From a virus: a stretch of 56,446 bases of DNA. The notes below the pieces were generated by a model. It saw only the letters and a program-made list of their open reading frames with translations. It searched no databases and was not told the DNA's origin. This document shows positions 17,621 to 24,230 of the stretch, in pieces (positions within the stretch are counted from its first letter, which is position 1; every line of letters begins with the position of its first letter). The translations under genes and the position numbers were made by a program. Where the stretch lies: positions 1 through 56,446 of IMG/VR virus record IMGVR_UViG_3300042465_007438. One strand, 5' to 3'.

Positions 17621-17812
17621 ATGGAATATCCAATTCAATTCTTCCCTACAGGATTTGACCGCATGTCCATCGAAGCCACCATGGAAGGGTGGCAGTTGTC
17701 CATTAATTGGACAGAGTTTGAGGAAGATGGACATAGTCACTGTTACGCAGAATATCTCGTAACAAAAGACAAGGCAGTGTTAATCAAAGGAGATTTTTAT
17801 CCCTTTGATTAA
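17621..17812 (+). CDS. Small hypothetical protein
   Basis: 63 aa. MEYPIQFFPTGFDRMSIEA, then a W-rich beta pattern (GWQLSINWTEF) and the acidic end KGDFYPFD. The leader TTTAAATTTAATTTATT precedes the ATG. It lies 59 bases before the first variable FGE-fold gene. Function unknown. Confidence 0.55.
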   Translation: MEYPIQFFPTGFDRMSIEATMEGWQLSINWTEFEEDGHSHCYAEYLVTKDKAVLIKGDFYPFD

Positions 17813-17871
17813 TAAGATAAGGCAGTCGTAAGATAGCTTCCTATTCTTTTATCATTAATTTATAATATTAT

Positions 17872-18495
17872 ATGATTGACATGATCTCAGTAGAAGGAGG
17901 TACTTTCCTTTTAGGAAAAGTAACTCCTATAGAACTCTCCGATTTCAAAATCGGAAAGTACCCCGTCACCCAAGCGCAGTGGCGGGAAGTGATGGGTAGT
18001 AATCCGTCGTGGTTTAAAAACTGCGATAATTGTCCCGTAGAAGACGTATCCTGGAACGATATTCAGGACTTCCTGAAAAAACTCAACGACCTCACCGGTA
18101 AAACCTACCGCCTGCCTACGGAAGCCGAATGGGAATACGCTGCACAAGGCGGAAATTATAGCCTTGGCTATAAATATGCCGGAAGTAACAACTTGCAAAA
18201 AGTAGGTTGGTACTTAGGCAACTCTGGCGGCAAAACCCACCCGGTAGGCCGGAAAAAACCCAACGAACTGGGGTTGTACGATATGAGCGGGAACGTATGG
18301 GAGTGGTGCTGGGATTGGTACGGGGATTATCCGCCGGATGCAAAGAAGGATTACGCCGGGCCGGAAAAGGGCTCTGGCCGCGTGATTCGCGGCGGCGGCT
18401 GGCTCCACAGCGCCAAGTTCTGCCGCGCCGCTAATCGCTACAGCAACACGCCGTCGCTTCGCGACTATGACGTCGGCTTCCGGTTAGCAATGTAA
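17872..18495 (+). CDS. FGE/SUMF1-fold protein with variable C-terminus (retroelement target 1)
   Basis: 207 aa forming a single formylglycine-generating-enzyme (C-type-lectin-like) domain: GGTFLLGK start, GKYPVTQAQWREVMG, PVEDVSW, YRLPTEAEWEYAA, GLYDMSGNVWEWCWDW, then RVIRGGGW and an end GFRLAM. It is unlikely to be an enzyme: phage proteins of this fold are usual targets of diversity-generating retroelements and bind receptors. The last 35 codons before LAM (18379-18483) form the variable repeat. There is no signal peptide or tail-attachment domain, so how it is displayed is unclear. A 14-bp hairpin follows 16 bases after the repeat. Confidence 0.85.
   Translation: MIDMISVEGGTFLLGKVTPIELSDFKIGKYPVTQAQWREVMGSNPSWFKNCDNCPVEDVSWNDIQDFLKKLNDLTGKTYRLPTEAEWEYAAQGGNYSLGYKYAGSNNLQKVGWYLGNSGGKTHPVGRKKPNELGLYDMSGNVWEWCWDWYGDYPPDAKKDYAGPEKGSGRVIRGGGWLHSAKFCRAANRYSNTPSLRDYDVGFRLAM
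18379..18483 (+). repeat. Variable repeat 1 of a diversity-generating retroelement
   Basis: 105 bases aligned with 21801-21905. Over the first 102 bases they differ at 18 sites, all at codon positions 1 or 2 and none at position 3, although the upstream parts of the two genes differ freely at third positions. This is the mark of adenine-directed copying from a template rich in AAC/AAT codons. Much more GC-rich than its surroundings. Confidence 0.85.
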
Positions 18496-18498
18496 AAA

Positions 18499-18532
18499 AT
18501 GCCTGTCTCAGCAAAAGAGCTGGGACAGGCAT
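18499..18532 (+). terminator. 14-bp hairpin after variable repeat 1
   Basis: ATGCCTGTC then CAGC pairs with GCTG then GACAGGCAT, with one wobble and a six-base loop; a short T-rich tract follows. It may be a terminator. Hairpins just downstream of variable repeats also serve as target-recognition elements in known retroelement systems. Confidence 0.65.
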
Positions 18533-18631
18533 ATATTTATGCAAATATAAGGTTCAAACTCCTTGTAAAACATATGCAGATGACACTAATGTGTAATGCA
18601 GATATTTGCAAAAAACTTTACTTAACATCCT

Positions 18632-18865
18632 ATGGATAACTTAGTAACAACCGATTACACGAACTCCAAAACTCCTTATCGGGTTCGGTTAATGGAGGAA
18701 CTTAACCCCCTTCATAGCTGGAGATTCGAAACCGAAGAGGAATGCCTAGTGGCGATTTCTCTTTGGCTTGCTACTCCTGCAGAAGCAAGAGAAGTCACTC
18801 ATTTTTATCATACGTTTAAAAACGTATTGAGAATGATAGGCTGCAATACTAGTTGGAGCCATTAA
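18632..18865 (+). CDS. Small hypothetical protein
   Basis: 77 aa: MDNLVTTDYTNSKTPYRVRLM, then helical EECLVAISLWLATPAEAREV. No domain recognised. Contains a perfect inverted repeat at 18810-18827. The bases between 18541 and 18631 hold no gene. Confidence 0.6.
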   Translation: MDNLVTTDYTNSKTPYRVRLMEELNPLHSWRFETEEECLVAISLWLATPAEAREVTHFYHTFKNVLRMIGCNTSWSH

Positions 18866-18927
18866 AAAAATAAGTTGTAGGTGTATATACTTAAACCTTC
18901 ATTTTTTTCACATAAAATAAAAAAATC

Positions 18928-19476
18928 ATGCGAATTGAACCATCACAAAGACTTGGGTTTTCCGAGTTTGCACAACACGCCTGCAATATGGCAAAAGAAA
19001 AACAAGTCTCAATAGAGTTTGATTGGAGTGGGATTGAATACGTTATTCCTCCAGGTACTCCATTTAAAGTTTTTCTAAAAAGAGCAACTGAGCTCCAGCA
19101 AGAAAGAATTAGAGAAAGGGAAACTTCTTTAGAAGGAATTAAATACAAAGAAGAACAAAGGAAAAAAGAAGAAGAGAGAAGACAACGATACTTAAACCTA
19201 ATGTGTGAGTTTCCAGATCTAGAAAATCTAGAAGAAACTCTAGACTGGTGCTATGAGATATTTAAAACGGGAAATTATTCTCGTAATTCCCGCATTTTAA
19301 ATGTATTCATAGCGTATTCATTAATTCCAGGAATGGAATTAGTATTTGATGATAGCAGTAAAGAAAGTTATGCTAAAATATTAATAGGAACCTTTCTAAC
19401 CGGCGTTGAAAACGGAGCAATACCAGAAGCGTTTCATCGCTTTTACAAGGATTTTAAAACAACATTTGCAAAATGA
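18928..19476 (+). CDS. Hypothetical protein with charged coiled coil
   Basis: 182 aa. Residues 50-90 are a very charged helix (TELQQERIRERETSLEGIKY then KEEQRKKEEERRQR), followed by a helical C-terminal domain. The stop overlaps the next ATG by four bases. Inverted repeats include 19322-19341 with loop GGAA. Unknown role. Confidence 0.6.
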   Translation: MRIEPSQRLGFSEFAQHACNMAKEKQVSIEFDWSGIEYVIPPGTPFKVFLKRATELQQERIRERETSLEGIKYKEEQRKKEEERRQRYLNLMCEFPDLENLEETLDWCYEIFKTGNYSRNSRILNVFIAYSLIPGMELVFDDSSKESYAKILIGTFLTGVENGAIPEAFHRFYKDFKTTFAK

Positions 19477-19769
19477 GCAACCTATATTGGAAAACCCAAA
19501 CAGGGCAACTTGTTTCCGTCGATGATATGACGGAAGATCACTTAAGGAATACCTTAAAGTGGATTATCAAAAATAATCCACATTTCTGTGCTGATTGTGG
19601 GTACATTGTACCTCCAACTTCAGTACATACAGAAAGGTGTCAACGAGTTGCAAAAAAGAAAATGGCTAAAGGTGCCACTAAATTTCGTCTCAACGGGGAC
19701 ATAGCACAGTCGTTTAACGACACTATGGAACAAGTTGAACAGGCGGAAGAAGCAAACTGGAATTACTAA
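19473..19769 (+). CDS. Small zinc-finger-like protein
   Basis: 98 aa with CADCGYIV then HTERC, a C-x2-C...H-x3-C set that could bind zinc (residues 39-56). The C-terminus is acidic and helical. ATGA-coupled to the previous gene. Contains hairpin 19559-19581 (9 bp). Possibly a nucleic-acid or protein adaptor. Confidence 0.6.
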   Translation: MSNLYWKTQTGQLVSVDDMTEDHLRNTLKWIIKNNPHFCADCGYIVPPTSVHTERCQRVAKKKMAKGATKFRLNGDIAQSFNDTMEQVEQAEEANWNY

Positions 19770-20004
19770 AAAAAACTGACCGGATTCGGTATTTAAGTTC
19801 GGCTCCTGTTTCGGAGTAAGAAACACATGATATTTCATTATGTGGTATTCTATTTACCTTGGGACTGTTAATGACATTGATCTATTTCAATGGATTAAGA
19901 TTAGTCTTAACTGATTTACATTACCCTTACCAGTCGGGGTTGGATAAAGAGAGAGACTGGTATTTTATTTTCAATTAAATTTTCATTACTAAATTTTCAA
20001 AAAA
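19770..20004 (+). other. Leader of the ClpX-like gene with terminator-type hairpin
   Basis: No gene. TACCAGTC (19928-19935) pairs with GACTGGTA (19955-19962), followed by TTTTATTTTC. It could terminate upstream reads or attenuate the ClpX-like gene, whose ATG lies at 20005 after an A-run. Confidence 0.5.
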
Positions 20005-20820
20005 ATGGTACAAGGACAAGAAACTGTAGTTAAAGACCTTACCCGTCTTATGACTATTTTTAAAAAATCAAATGCGGCTATACGCCCACACTTTATTTTG
20101 ACCGGTCCTTCTGGATCGGGAAAAAGTTTCACGATTAGCACTTTGTGTAGCACTCTAGATCTCCCTTTTGTGGAAATAAACGGGGCTCAGTTAACTAAGG
20201 AAGGAACATCAGGAAACAGTGTTTCTAAAGCGCTCGCCCCCTTAGTAAATATGAGTGCAAAACCGTGTGTCTGTTTTGTAGACGAGTTTGACAAACTGTT
20301 TATCAGTGGAAACTCCAACTCTGACTTGGCTCACGAAAGTACCAATGGAGTACAAAATGAATTCCTCAAGGTACTTGAATCTGATGAAGCAACTGTATAT
20401 GGAGATTACGGAAAATACATAAATGTTTCTGTAAAAAACGTATTGTTTGTTTTTGCAGGAGCATTCAACGGCCAGCCTGAAATTGGAATAGATGAACTTC
20501 GTAAATTCGGAATCAAAACTGAATTTATTGGACGAGTTGGTCTGGTTTACAATGTGCAACCTTTGACCTTAGATACGTTGTATTCTATTTTTGAATCGTC
20601 TACGCTTTTCAAAAATTATGTACAGCTAATGGCTAATGTCGATCTTGAAAAAGCAAAGGATGAAATCAAGGTTCAAATACAAAAGAACTTTGAAAATAAT
20701 ACCTTGGGAGCGAGGATGATTACGACTTTAATTCATCAGTATTTTATTAAAGGCGGCTTTAAGGACGACGAAGTAAAACACATTACATTTCAAGAAAAAT
20801 TGAATTTTGAAACTATTTAA
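20005..20820 (+). CDS. ClpX-like AAA+ ATPase
   Basis: 271 aa. Walker A GPSGSGKS at residues 34-41, Walker B CVCFVDEFDKL near 89-99, NEFLKVLES and FVFAGAF as in ClpX, then KTEFIGRVGLVYNVQPL (sensor 2/EFIGR region) and a C-terminal small domain TLGARMITTL. There is no N-terminal zinc-binding domain. ClpX unfolds proteins and feeds ClpP; no ClpP is seen here, so this may be a stand-alone unfoldase or may borrow host ClpP. ATPase confidence is high; its target is unknown. Confidence 0.85.
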   Translation: MVQGQETVVKDLTRLMTIFKKSNAAIRPHFILTGPSGSGKSFTISTLCSTLDLPFVEINGAQLTKEGTSGNSVSKALAPLVNMSAKPCVCFVDEFDKLFISGNSNSDLAHESTNGVQNEFLKVLESDEATVYGDYGKYINVSVKNVLFVFAGAFNGQPEIGIDELRKFGIKTEFIGRVGLVYNVQPLTLDTLYSIFESSTLFKNYVQLMANVDLEKAKDEIKVQIQKNFENNTLGARMITTLIHQYFIKGGFKDDEVKHITFQEKLNFETI

Positions 20821-21024
20821 ATGATGAAAAAAGATTTATCATTACCATTGCTAGGATTTACAATTCTAGCAATTTGCTTACTCCTCAGCCTTGTATCTTG
20901 TCGTAGTTATTATGCAGGATATGGTAAAGGACAAGCAAAGCACCGGAAGTGCGGCCAGAGGAATACAAACAGCCGTATTTTTGGGGCAATCCAGACAGAT
21001 ACGCTGTGCATATCAAAGCCGTAA
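20821..21024 (+). CDS. Small lipoprotein
   Basis: 67 aa. Lys start, hydrophobic ILAICLLLSLVSC with Cys at 27 as a lipobox, then a basic region KHRKCGQRN. It starts directly after the ClpX-like stop. Could be an outer-membrane spanin or exclusion lipoprotein; not proven. Confidence 0.6.
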   Translation: MMKKDLSLPLLGFTILAICLLLSLVSCRSYYAGYGKGQAKHRKCGQRNTNSRIFGAIQTDTLCISKP

Positions 21025-21314
21025 AACAAGAAGGCAATTTGAGTTCTCTCTAACCAGTACATATCCGAATCAGTTTTACTGAATAGATGTGGTAAAAAGA
21101 GAGTTACAACAATATCAAAGTGACGCACCTGAAGTGGAGCAATGCGATAAATCCTACAGACTATAAAGTTGAATGTCTGTAGTGGTCACAATGATACCCT
21201 GATGAATAAAATCTAATACCAATGGGTTAAATTGGTTTTTTACACAGTAAAATAAATAAACTCGATATTTTTATTTTTTTAAACTTAACAACATGAAAAA
21301 AAAAATAATAAAAC
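21025..21314 (+). ncRNA. Candidate structured RNA or leader
   Basis: 290 bases without a good frame. CTACAGAC and GTCTGTAG (near 21153-21182) make an 8-bp stem; CTCTC and GAGAG (near 21044-21101) enclose a second. It resembles the other gene-poor segments of this region in being packed with short inverted repeats. Confidence 0.35.
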
Positions 21315-22235
21315 ATGGAAAACAAAAAATTTATTGAAACGGTGCTCATCGAAGGTGGTACATTTTTATTGGGTGGCGAAGTAAATGTTACCGTACCTTC
21401 CTTCGAGATCGGAAAGTATCCCGTAACCCAAAAGCAATGGGTTGAAATAATGGGTACTAATCCTTCTCACTTTTCCGGTGATAGCCTTCCGGTTGAAAAT
21501 GTCAGTTGGGAGGACGTGCAGGCCTTCCTAACAAAACTGAATACCATAGACCCGAATAAAAACTACCGTCTTCCTACCGAAGCAGAATGGGAATATGCAG
21601 CTCGTGGCGGTAATCAATCGCAAGGATATGAATACAGCGGCAGCGATTTTCTGAAAGAAGTAGGTTGGTATTATGAAAATTCCAACGACAAAACCCATCC
21701 TGTCGGTCAGTTAAAACCCAATGAATTGGGATTGTACGACATGAGTGGAAATGTTTGGGAATGGTGCGAAGATCAAAGCGAAGATCAAAACGGCTCTTTC
21801 CGCGTGAATCGCGGCGGCGGCTGGTTCACCTACGCCGAGTTCTGCCGCGCCGCTTATCGCCGCGGCAGCACGCCGGCGCGTCGCTACAATAGCGTCGGCT
21901 TCCGCATTTGTCGTTCTCTTGTTAAAACAATGGAAACAGAGTCAATAACACAGGATTTATTAATAGACGTAAAAAGAGGGATTAAGTTCTTTTTTGAAGA
22001 ACAAAGTTATTCTTCTATTTATGAAGGAATCCGGGTACCTGTACGCGATTTAGGCATATTTGATATAAAACTATTAAGTATAAAGCCTGTAGTAAAAGTT
22101 GAAATTCATCTCGACCGTCCCGAGTTATTGGTTGGTTTTGGAGGATTAAGGCTAACAATGTTAGAAAACTTTCTTTCAAATAGACTTGAAGTACCAGTTA
22201 CTATTGATATCAAAGAGGTTACATTTTGGCCTTAA
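21315..22235 (+). CDS. FGE/SUMF1-fold protein with internal variable repeat (retroelement target 2)
   Basis: 306 aa. Residues 1-197 are a paralogue of the 17872 protein with the same landmarks (GKYPVTQKQWVEIMG, YRLPTEAEWEYAA, GLYDMSGNVWEWCEDQ, RVNRGGGW, VGFRICRS). Unlike usual targets, the protein continues about 104 residues after the variable repeat. That extension is alpha/beta (LLIDVKRGIKFFFEEQSYSS; PVVKVEIHLDRPELLVGFGG; PVTIDIKEVTFW) and not recognised; it may be an anchoring or partner domain. Start at ATG 21315 after an A-rich leader. Confidence 0.8.
   Translation: MENKKFIETVLIEGGTFLLGGEVNVTVPSFEIGKYPVTQKQWVEIMGTNPSHFSGDSLPVENVSWEDVQAFLTKLNTIDPNKNYRLPTEAEWEYAARGGNQSQGYEYSGSDFLKEVGWYYENSNDKTHPVGQLKPNELGLYDMSGNVWEWCEDQSEDQNGSFRVNRGGGWFTYAEFCRAAYRRGSTPARRYNSVGFRICRSLVKTMETESITQDLLIDVKRGIKFFFEEQSYSSIYEGIRVPVRDLGIFDIKLLSIKPVVKVEIHLDRPELLVGFGGLRLTMLENFLSNRLEVPVTIDIKEVTFWP
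21801..21905 (+). repeat. Variable repeat 2 of a diversity-generating retroelement
   Basis: Pairs with 18379-18483. The conserved frame RGGGW, FCRAA and VGF is kept while the residues between change. All 18 differences in the first 102 bases fall at codon positions 1 and 2. It is internal to the gene. Confidence 0.8.
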
Positions 22236-22272
22236 AAATCCAAAAAACGGAATCGAAGTAATCATCTGGTCA

Positions 22273-22289
22273 CTACCTGAGTAATCAGG
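22273..22289 (+). repeat. 17-base repeat shared with 14308-14324
   Basis: CTACCTGAGTAATCAGG is identical at both sites. Its core CCTGA-GTAA-TCAGG is a small hairpin. At the first site it spans a stop codon; here it is 38 bases after one. Confidence 0.7.
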
Positions 22290-22386
22290 ATAAATTAACG
22301 AATCCGAAATCCCTATGGGAAGATGGACTTCCAGTAGATTCCCACAGCATTGTTTACACCTTTAACAAGGTTTGGATGCTGTTTAT

Positions 22387-22458
22387 GATCCTGTAATTTA
22401 ATGGATAAAATGCAAATCTTCTAAATTTGTAATGCAGGTTCGATTCCTGTCAGGATCA
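22387..22458 (+). tRNA. tRNA-Arg(TCT), second copy
   Basis: 72 nt. Acceptor GATCCTG/CAGGATC with discriminator A, A/T-rich D-arm, anticodon stem CAAAT/ATTTG with loop CTTCTAA (anticodon TCT), T-arm GCAGG TTCGATT CCTGT. Same anticodon as the tRNA at 15966 but a divergent, AT-rich body, so not a recent duplicate. Confidence 0.85.
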
Positions 22459-22472
22459 CAATTAATAAAACT

Positions 22473-22551
22473 GCCCGGGTGGTGAAATGGTAAACACGTC
22501 GATTTTAAGCATCGATCCGTAAGGTTGCAGGTTCGAGTCCTGTTCCGGGTA
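22473..22551 (+). tRNA. tRNA-Leu(TAA)
   Basis: 79 nt. Acceptor GCCCGGG/TCCGGGT with end wobbles and discriminator A, anticodon stem TCGAT/ATCGA with loop TTTAAGC (anticodon TAA), a shortened variable arm, and T-arm GCAGG TTCGAGT CCTGT. Reads TTA, the most AT-rich leucine codon. Confidence 0.85.
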
Positions 22552-22611
22552 CATTCATTTACAATGCGGTATTTTATACCGTACTTTTTTTCATTAAAAC
22601 TTTTATATAAA

Positions 22612-23016
22612 ATGCGTACACTTATTATTGTTATTATCACCGCTTCCATTCTGTTGGGCGGTTACTGTTACGAAATCCAACGAGTTGCAAAGTTGGAAGA
22701 ACGTGCTAAGCTCGAATTGGAGTATGACTGCTGGAAAAACACAGCACAAATTCTCCACGACTCACTCCTTGCTACTACAGGCAGGGATGTGCCTGTACCT
22801 GTACTTATTTACTTTAAGGTAAAAACCCTTGAAGAAATACCTGATTCAATTTTAACAAATGAATCTTGTGCCCCTTGCTGGATACTTCATTCTGAAATAA
22901 ACACAGACGATGAAAAAAATCGTCTTTTGGACATCAATGAACTTTATTTTAACGATTATGAACTTGCCGCAGAAGTTCGAGCAAAACGCTCGGTTCAGTC
23001 TGCTAACGTACGTTAG
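22612..23016 (+). CDS. Membrane-anchored protein next to the lysozyme
   Basis: 134 aa from ATG 22612 (MRTLIIVIITASILLGGY). One N-terminal membrane segment, then a charged helix IQRVAKLEERAKLELEYDC. It overlaps the lysozyme gene by 107 bases. An inner-membrane spanin or lysis accessory is possible; no family assigned. Confidence 0.6.
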   Translation: MRTLIIVIITASILLGGYCYEIQRVAKLEERAKLELEYDCWKNTAQILHDSLLATTGRDVPVPVLIYFKVKTLEEIPDSILTNESCAPCWILHSEINTDDEKNRLLDINELYFNDYELAAEVRAKRSVQSANVR

Positions 23017-23761
23017 CAAAAGCAGTGTGTCAACGATAGCGTTTCATTCCGGAACACTATTGTTGATTGTAGTACTTTCTGGGATTATAGTTGGGCTTTG
23101 CTTAAAACCTAAGCAAGTTATAATTAGAGATACTCAGAAAATAATAGTACAAAAAGAAATCAAAACAACAGACACAGTATATGCCATGAAAGTAATTCCG
23201 GTAAATAAAAGTTGGTTTAGTCCAACTCCGGAAAAAAAACAAAAAATAGAAAACAAAACATCTGGATATACTAAGTATGAAAAAATTATGTGGGCATTGA
23301 AAACAGAAGAATCTTTTAGAAGTAAGGCCTATCCCGATGGGCCTTATTACTCTATTGGATTTGGATTCAACATGAACCCACATAATAAAAGAATGTTACA
23401 GCAACAAGAAAAAACACATTTGATTAAAGGTTGGGGTAAAGGTGCAACGACTACTTGGGAAAACTCTATTGTCTTAACCCAAATTTTTATTGATCACAAC
23501 ATTACCCCTAACTTAAAAAATCAGAAATTAACGCACGATCAGTATGTTGCTAAAGCTCTTAAGTTTTACAATAGCGGGTCTTTTTCTTTAGGATCTTGTT
23601 GCAACGGAAAAAAAGGTTGTGGTAATAGAAACAAAAACATTAGAACCCACCACAACAAACGAAGAAATTTTGAGTCTCGTTTGTACAAGGGAAGGATAAA
23701 TGATGCAACCTGGGACAAAATTAGAAAAAAAGCGATTAGCATCGAAATGAATCATCGCTGA
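22910..23761 (+). CDS. Phage lysozyme (T4-type fold) with membrane anchor
   Basis: 283 aa. Residues 48-65 are a membrane segment (TLLLIVVLSGIIVGLCL). The catalytic domain follows: WALKTEESFRSKAYPDGPYYSIGFGFN has the Glu of E-x8-Y-x-D and the G-x-G strand of T4-like muramidases. The C-terminus is basic, with several Cys and Asn (GSCCNGKKGCGNRNKNI). It probably cleaves peptidoglycan at lysis and may be held in the inner membrane until release. The ATG lies within the previous gene; no later ATG keeps the membrane segment, so the long overlap is probably real. Confidence 0.75.
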   Translation: MKKIVFWTSMNFILTIMNLPQKFEQNARFSLLTYVSKSSVSTIAFHSGTLLLIVVLSGIIVGLCLKPKQVIIRDTQKIIVQKEIKTTDTVYAMKVIPVNKSWFSPTPEKKQKIENKTSGYTKYEKIMWALKTEESFRSKAYPDGPYYSIGFGFNMNPHNKRMLQQQEKTHLIKGWGKGATTTWENSIVLTQIFIDHNITPNLKNQKLTHDQYVAKALKFYNSGSFSLGSCCNGKKGCGNRNKNIRTHHNKRRNFESRLYKGRINDATWDKIRKKAISIEMNHR

Positions 23762-23767
23762 TTCATA

Positions 23768-23849
23768 GCGCCCGTGGTGTAATTGGTAGTCACGAGGGAA
23801 AATCCCTTGATCTGAAAAGGTCGTGCAGGTTCGAGTCCTGTCGGGCGCA
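23768..23849 (+). pseudogene. tRNA-Leu(TAA)-type gene with deleted anticodon
   Basis: 82 nt. Acceptor GCGCCCG/CGGGCGC is perfect, D-arm is normal, the long variable arm GATCT-GAAA-AGGTC marks a Leu or Ser type, and the T-arm is intact. The anticodon arm reads AGGGA-AAA-TCCCT. Typical tRNA-Leu(TAA) has AGGGA, a seven-base loop, TCCCT, so four loop bases including U33 and part of the anticodon are missing. It cannot decode as written. Everything else is conserved, which suggests a recent loss or a non-decoding role. Confidence 0.75.
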
Positions 23850-23870
23850 CTAAATTAAAACTTTTATATT

Positions 23871-23954
23871 ATGATGAATGAAGTAAACTTAACAATCCTA
23901 ATACTATTTTCTCTTATTTTCATTTATAAAACAAGAAAGTATGAAAAAGAATGA
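23871..23954 (+). CDS. Possible 27-aa membrane peptide
   Basis: MMNEVNLTILILFSLIFIYK followed by TRKYEKE. One membrane helix and a basic end. It overlaps the next ATG by 14 bases. The leader AAAACTTTTATATT fits other genes here. Very short, so tentative. Confidence 0.35.
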   Translation: MMNEVNLTILILFSLIFIYKTRKYEKE

Positions 23955-24195
23955 TCTTCTACACCTTCGAGATAATCTGGAAACAGAAATCTCGAAAATT
24001 AAAAATTTCAACTTTAAAAGATCTTATCAAGTAACAGATATGGTATATCTACAACCTGCCAGTGTCCATAAAATTGTGGATGGTAGGTTTGTAGGTAACT
24101 CAGTCTGGGAAGATCAAACGATGGACGTAATAACTTTAGCGCCATCGGAAATAGATCTTGATAGTCTGATCTTTTTATATTCAGAAACACTTTAA
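23941..24195 (+). CDS. Small hypothetical protein
   Basis: 84 aa. A helical N-terminus (NDLLHLRDNLETEISKIKNF) then beta structure and an acidic C-terminus. No family recognised. Confidence 0.55.
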   Translation: MKKNDLLHLRDNLETEISKIKNFNFKRSYQVTDMVYLQPASVHKIVDGRFVGNSVWEDQTMDVITLAPSEIDLDSLIFLYSETL

Positions 24196-24230
24196 AAAAT
24201 ATTTTGCTGATTAAATAAATAAAAACCTTT

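Noticed and set aside
13001-22386. Search for a DGR template repeat and reverse transcriptase
   Set aside because: No third copy of the GC-rich RGGGW segment and no protein with reverse transcriptase motifs was found in the window by eye.
23797-23813. Reading the defective tRNA as tRNA-Phe(AAA)
   Set aside because: Pairing CGAGG with CCTTG gives a seven-base loop with AAA, but it lacks U33, needs a G-T pair, and the long variable arm fits Leu, so a deleted Leu anticodon is the simpler reading.
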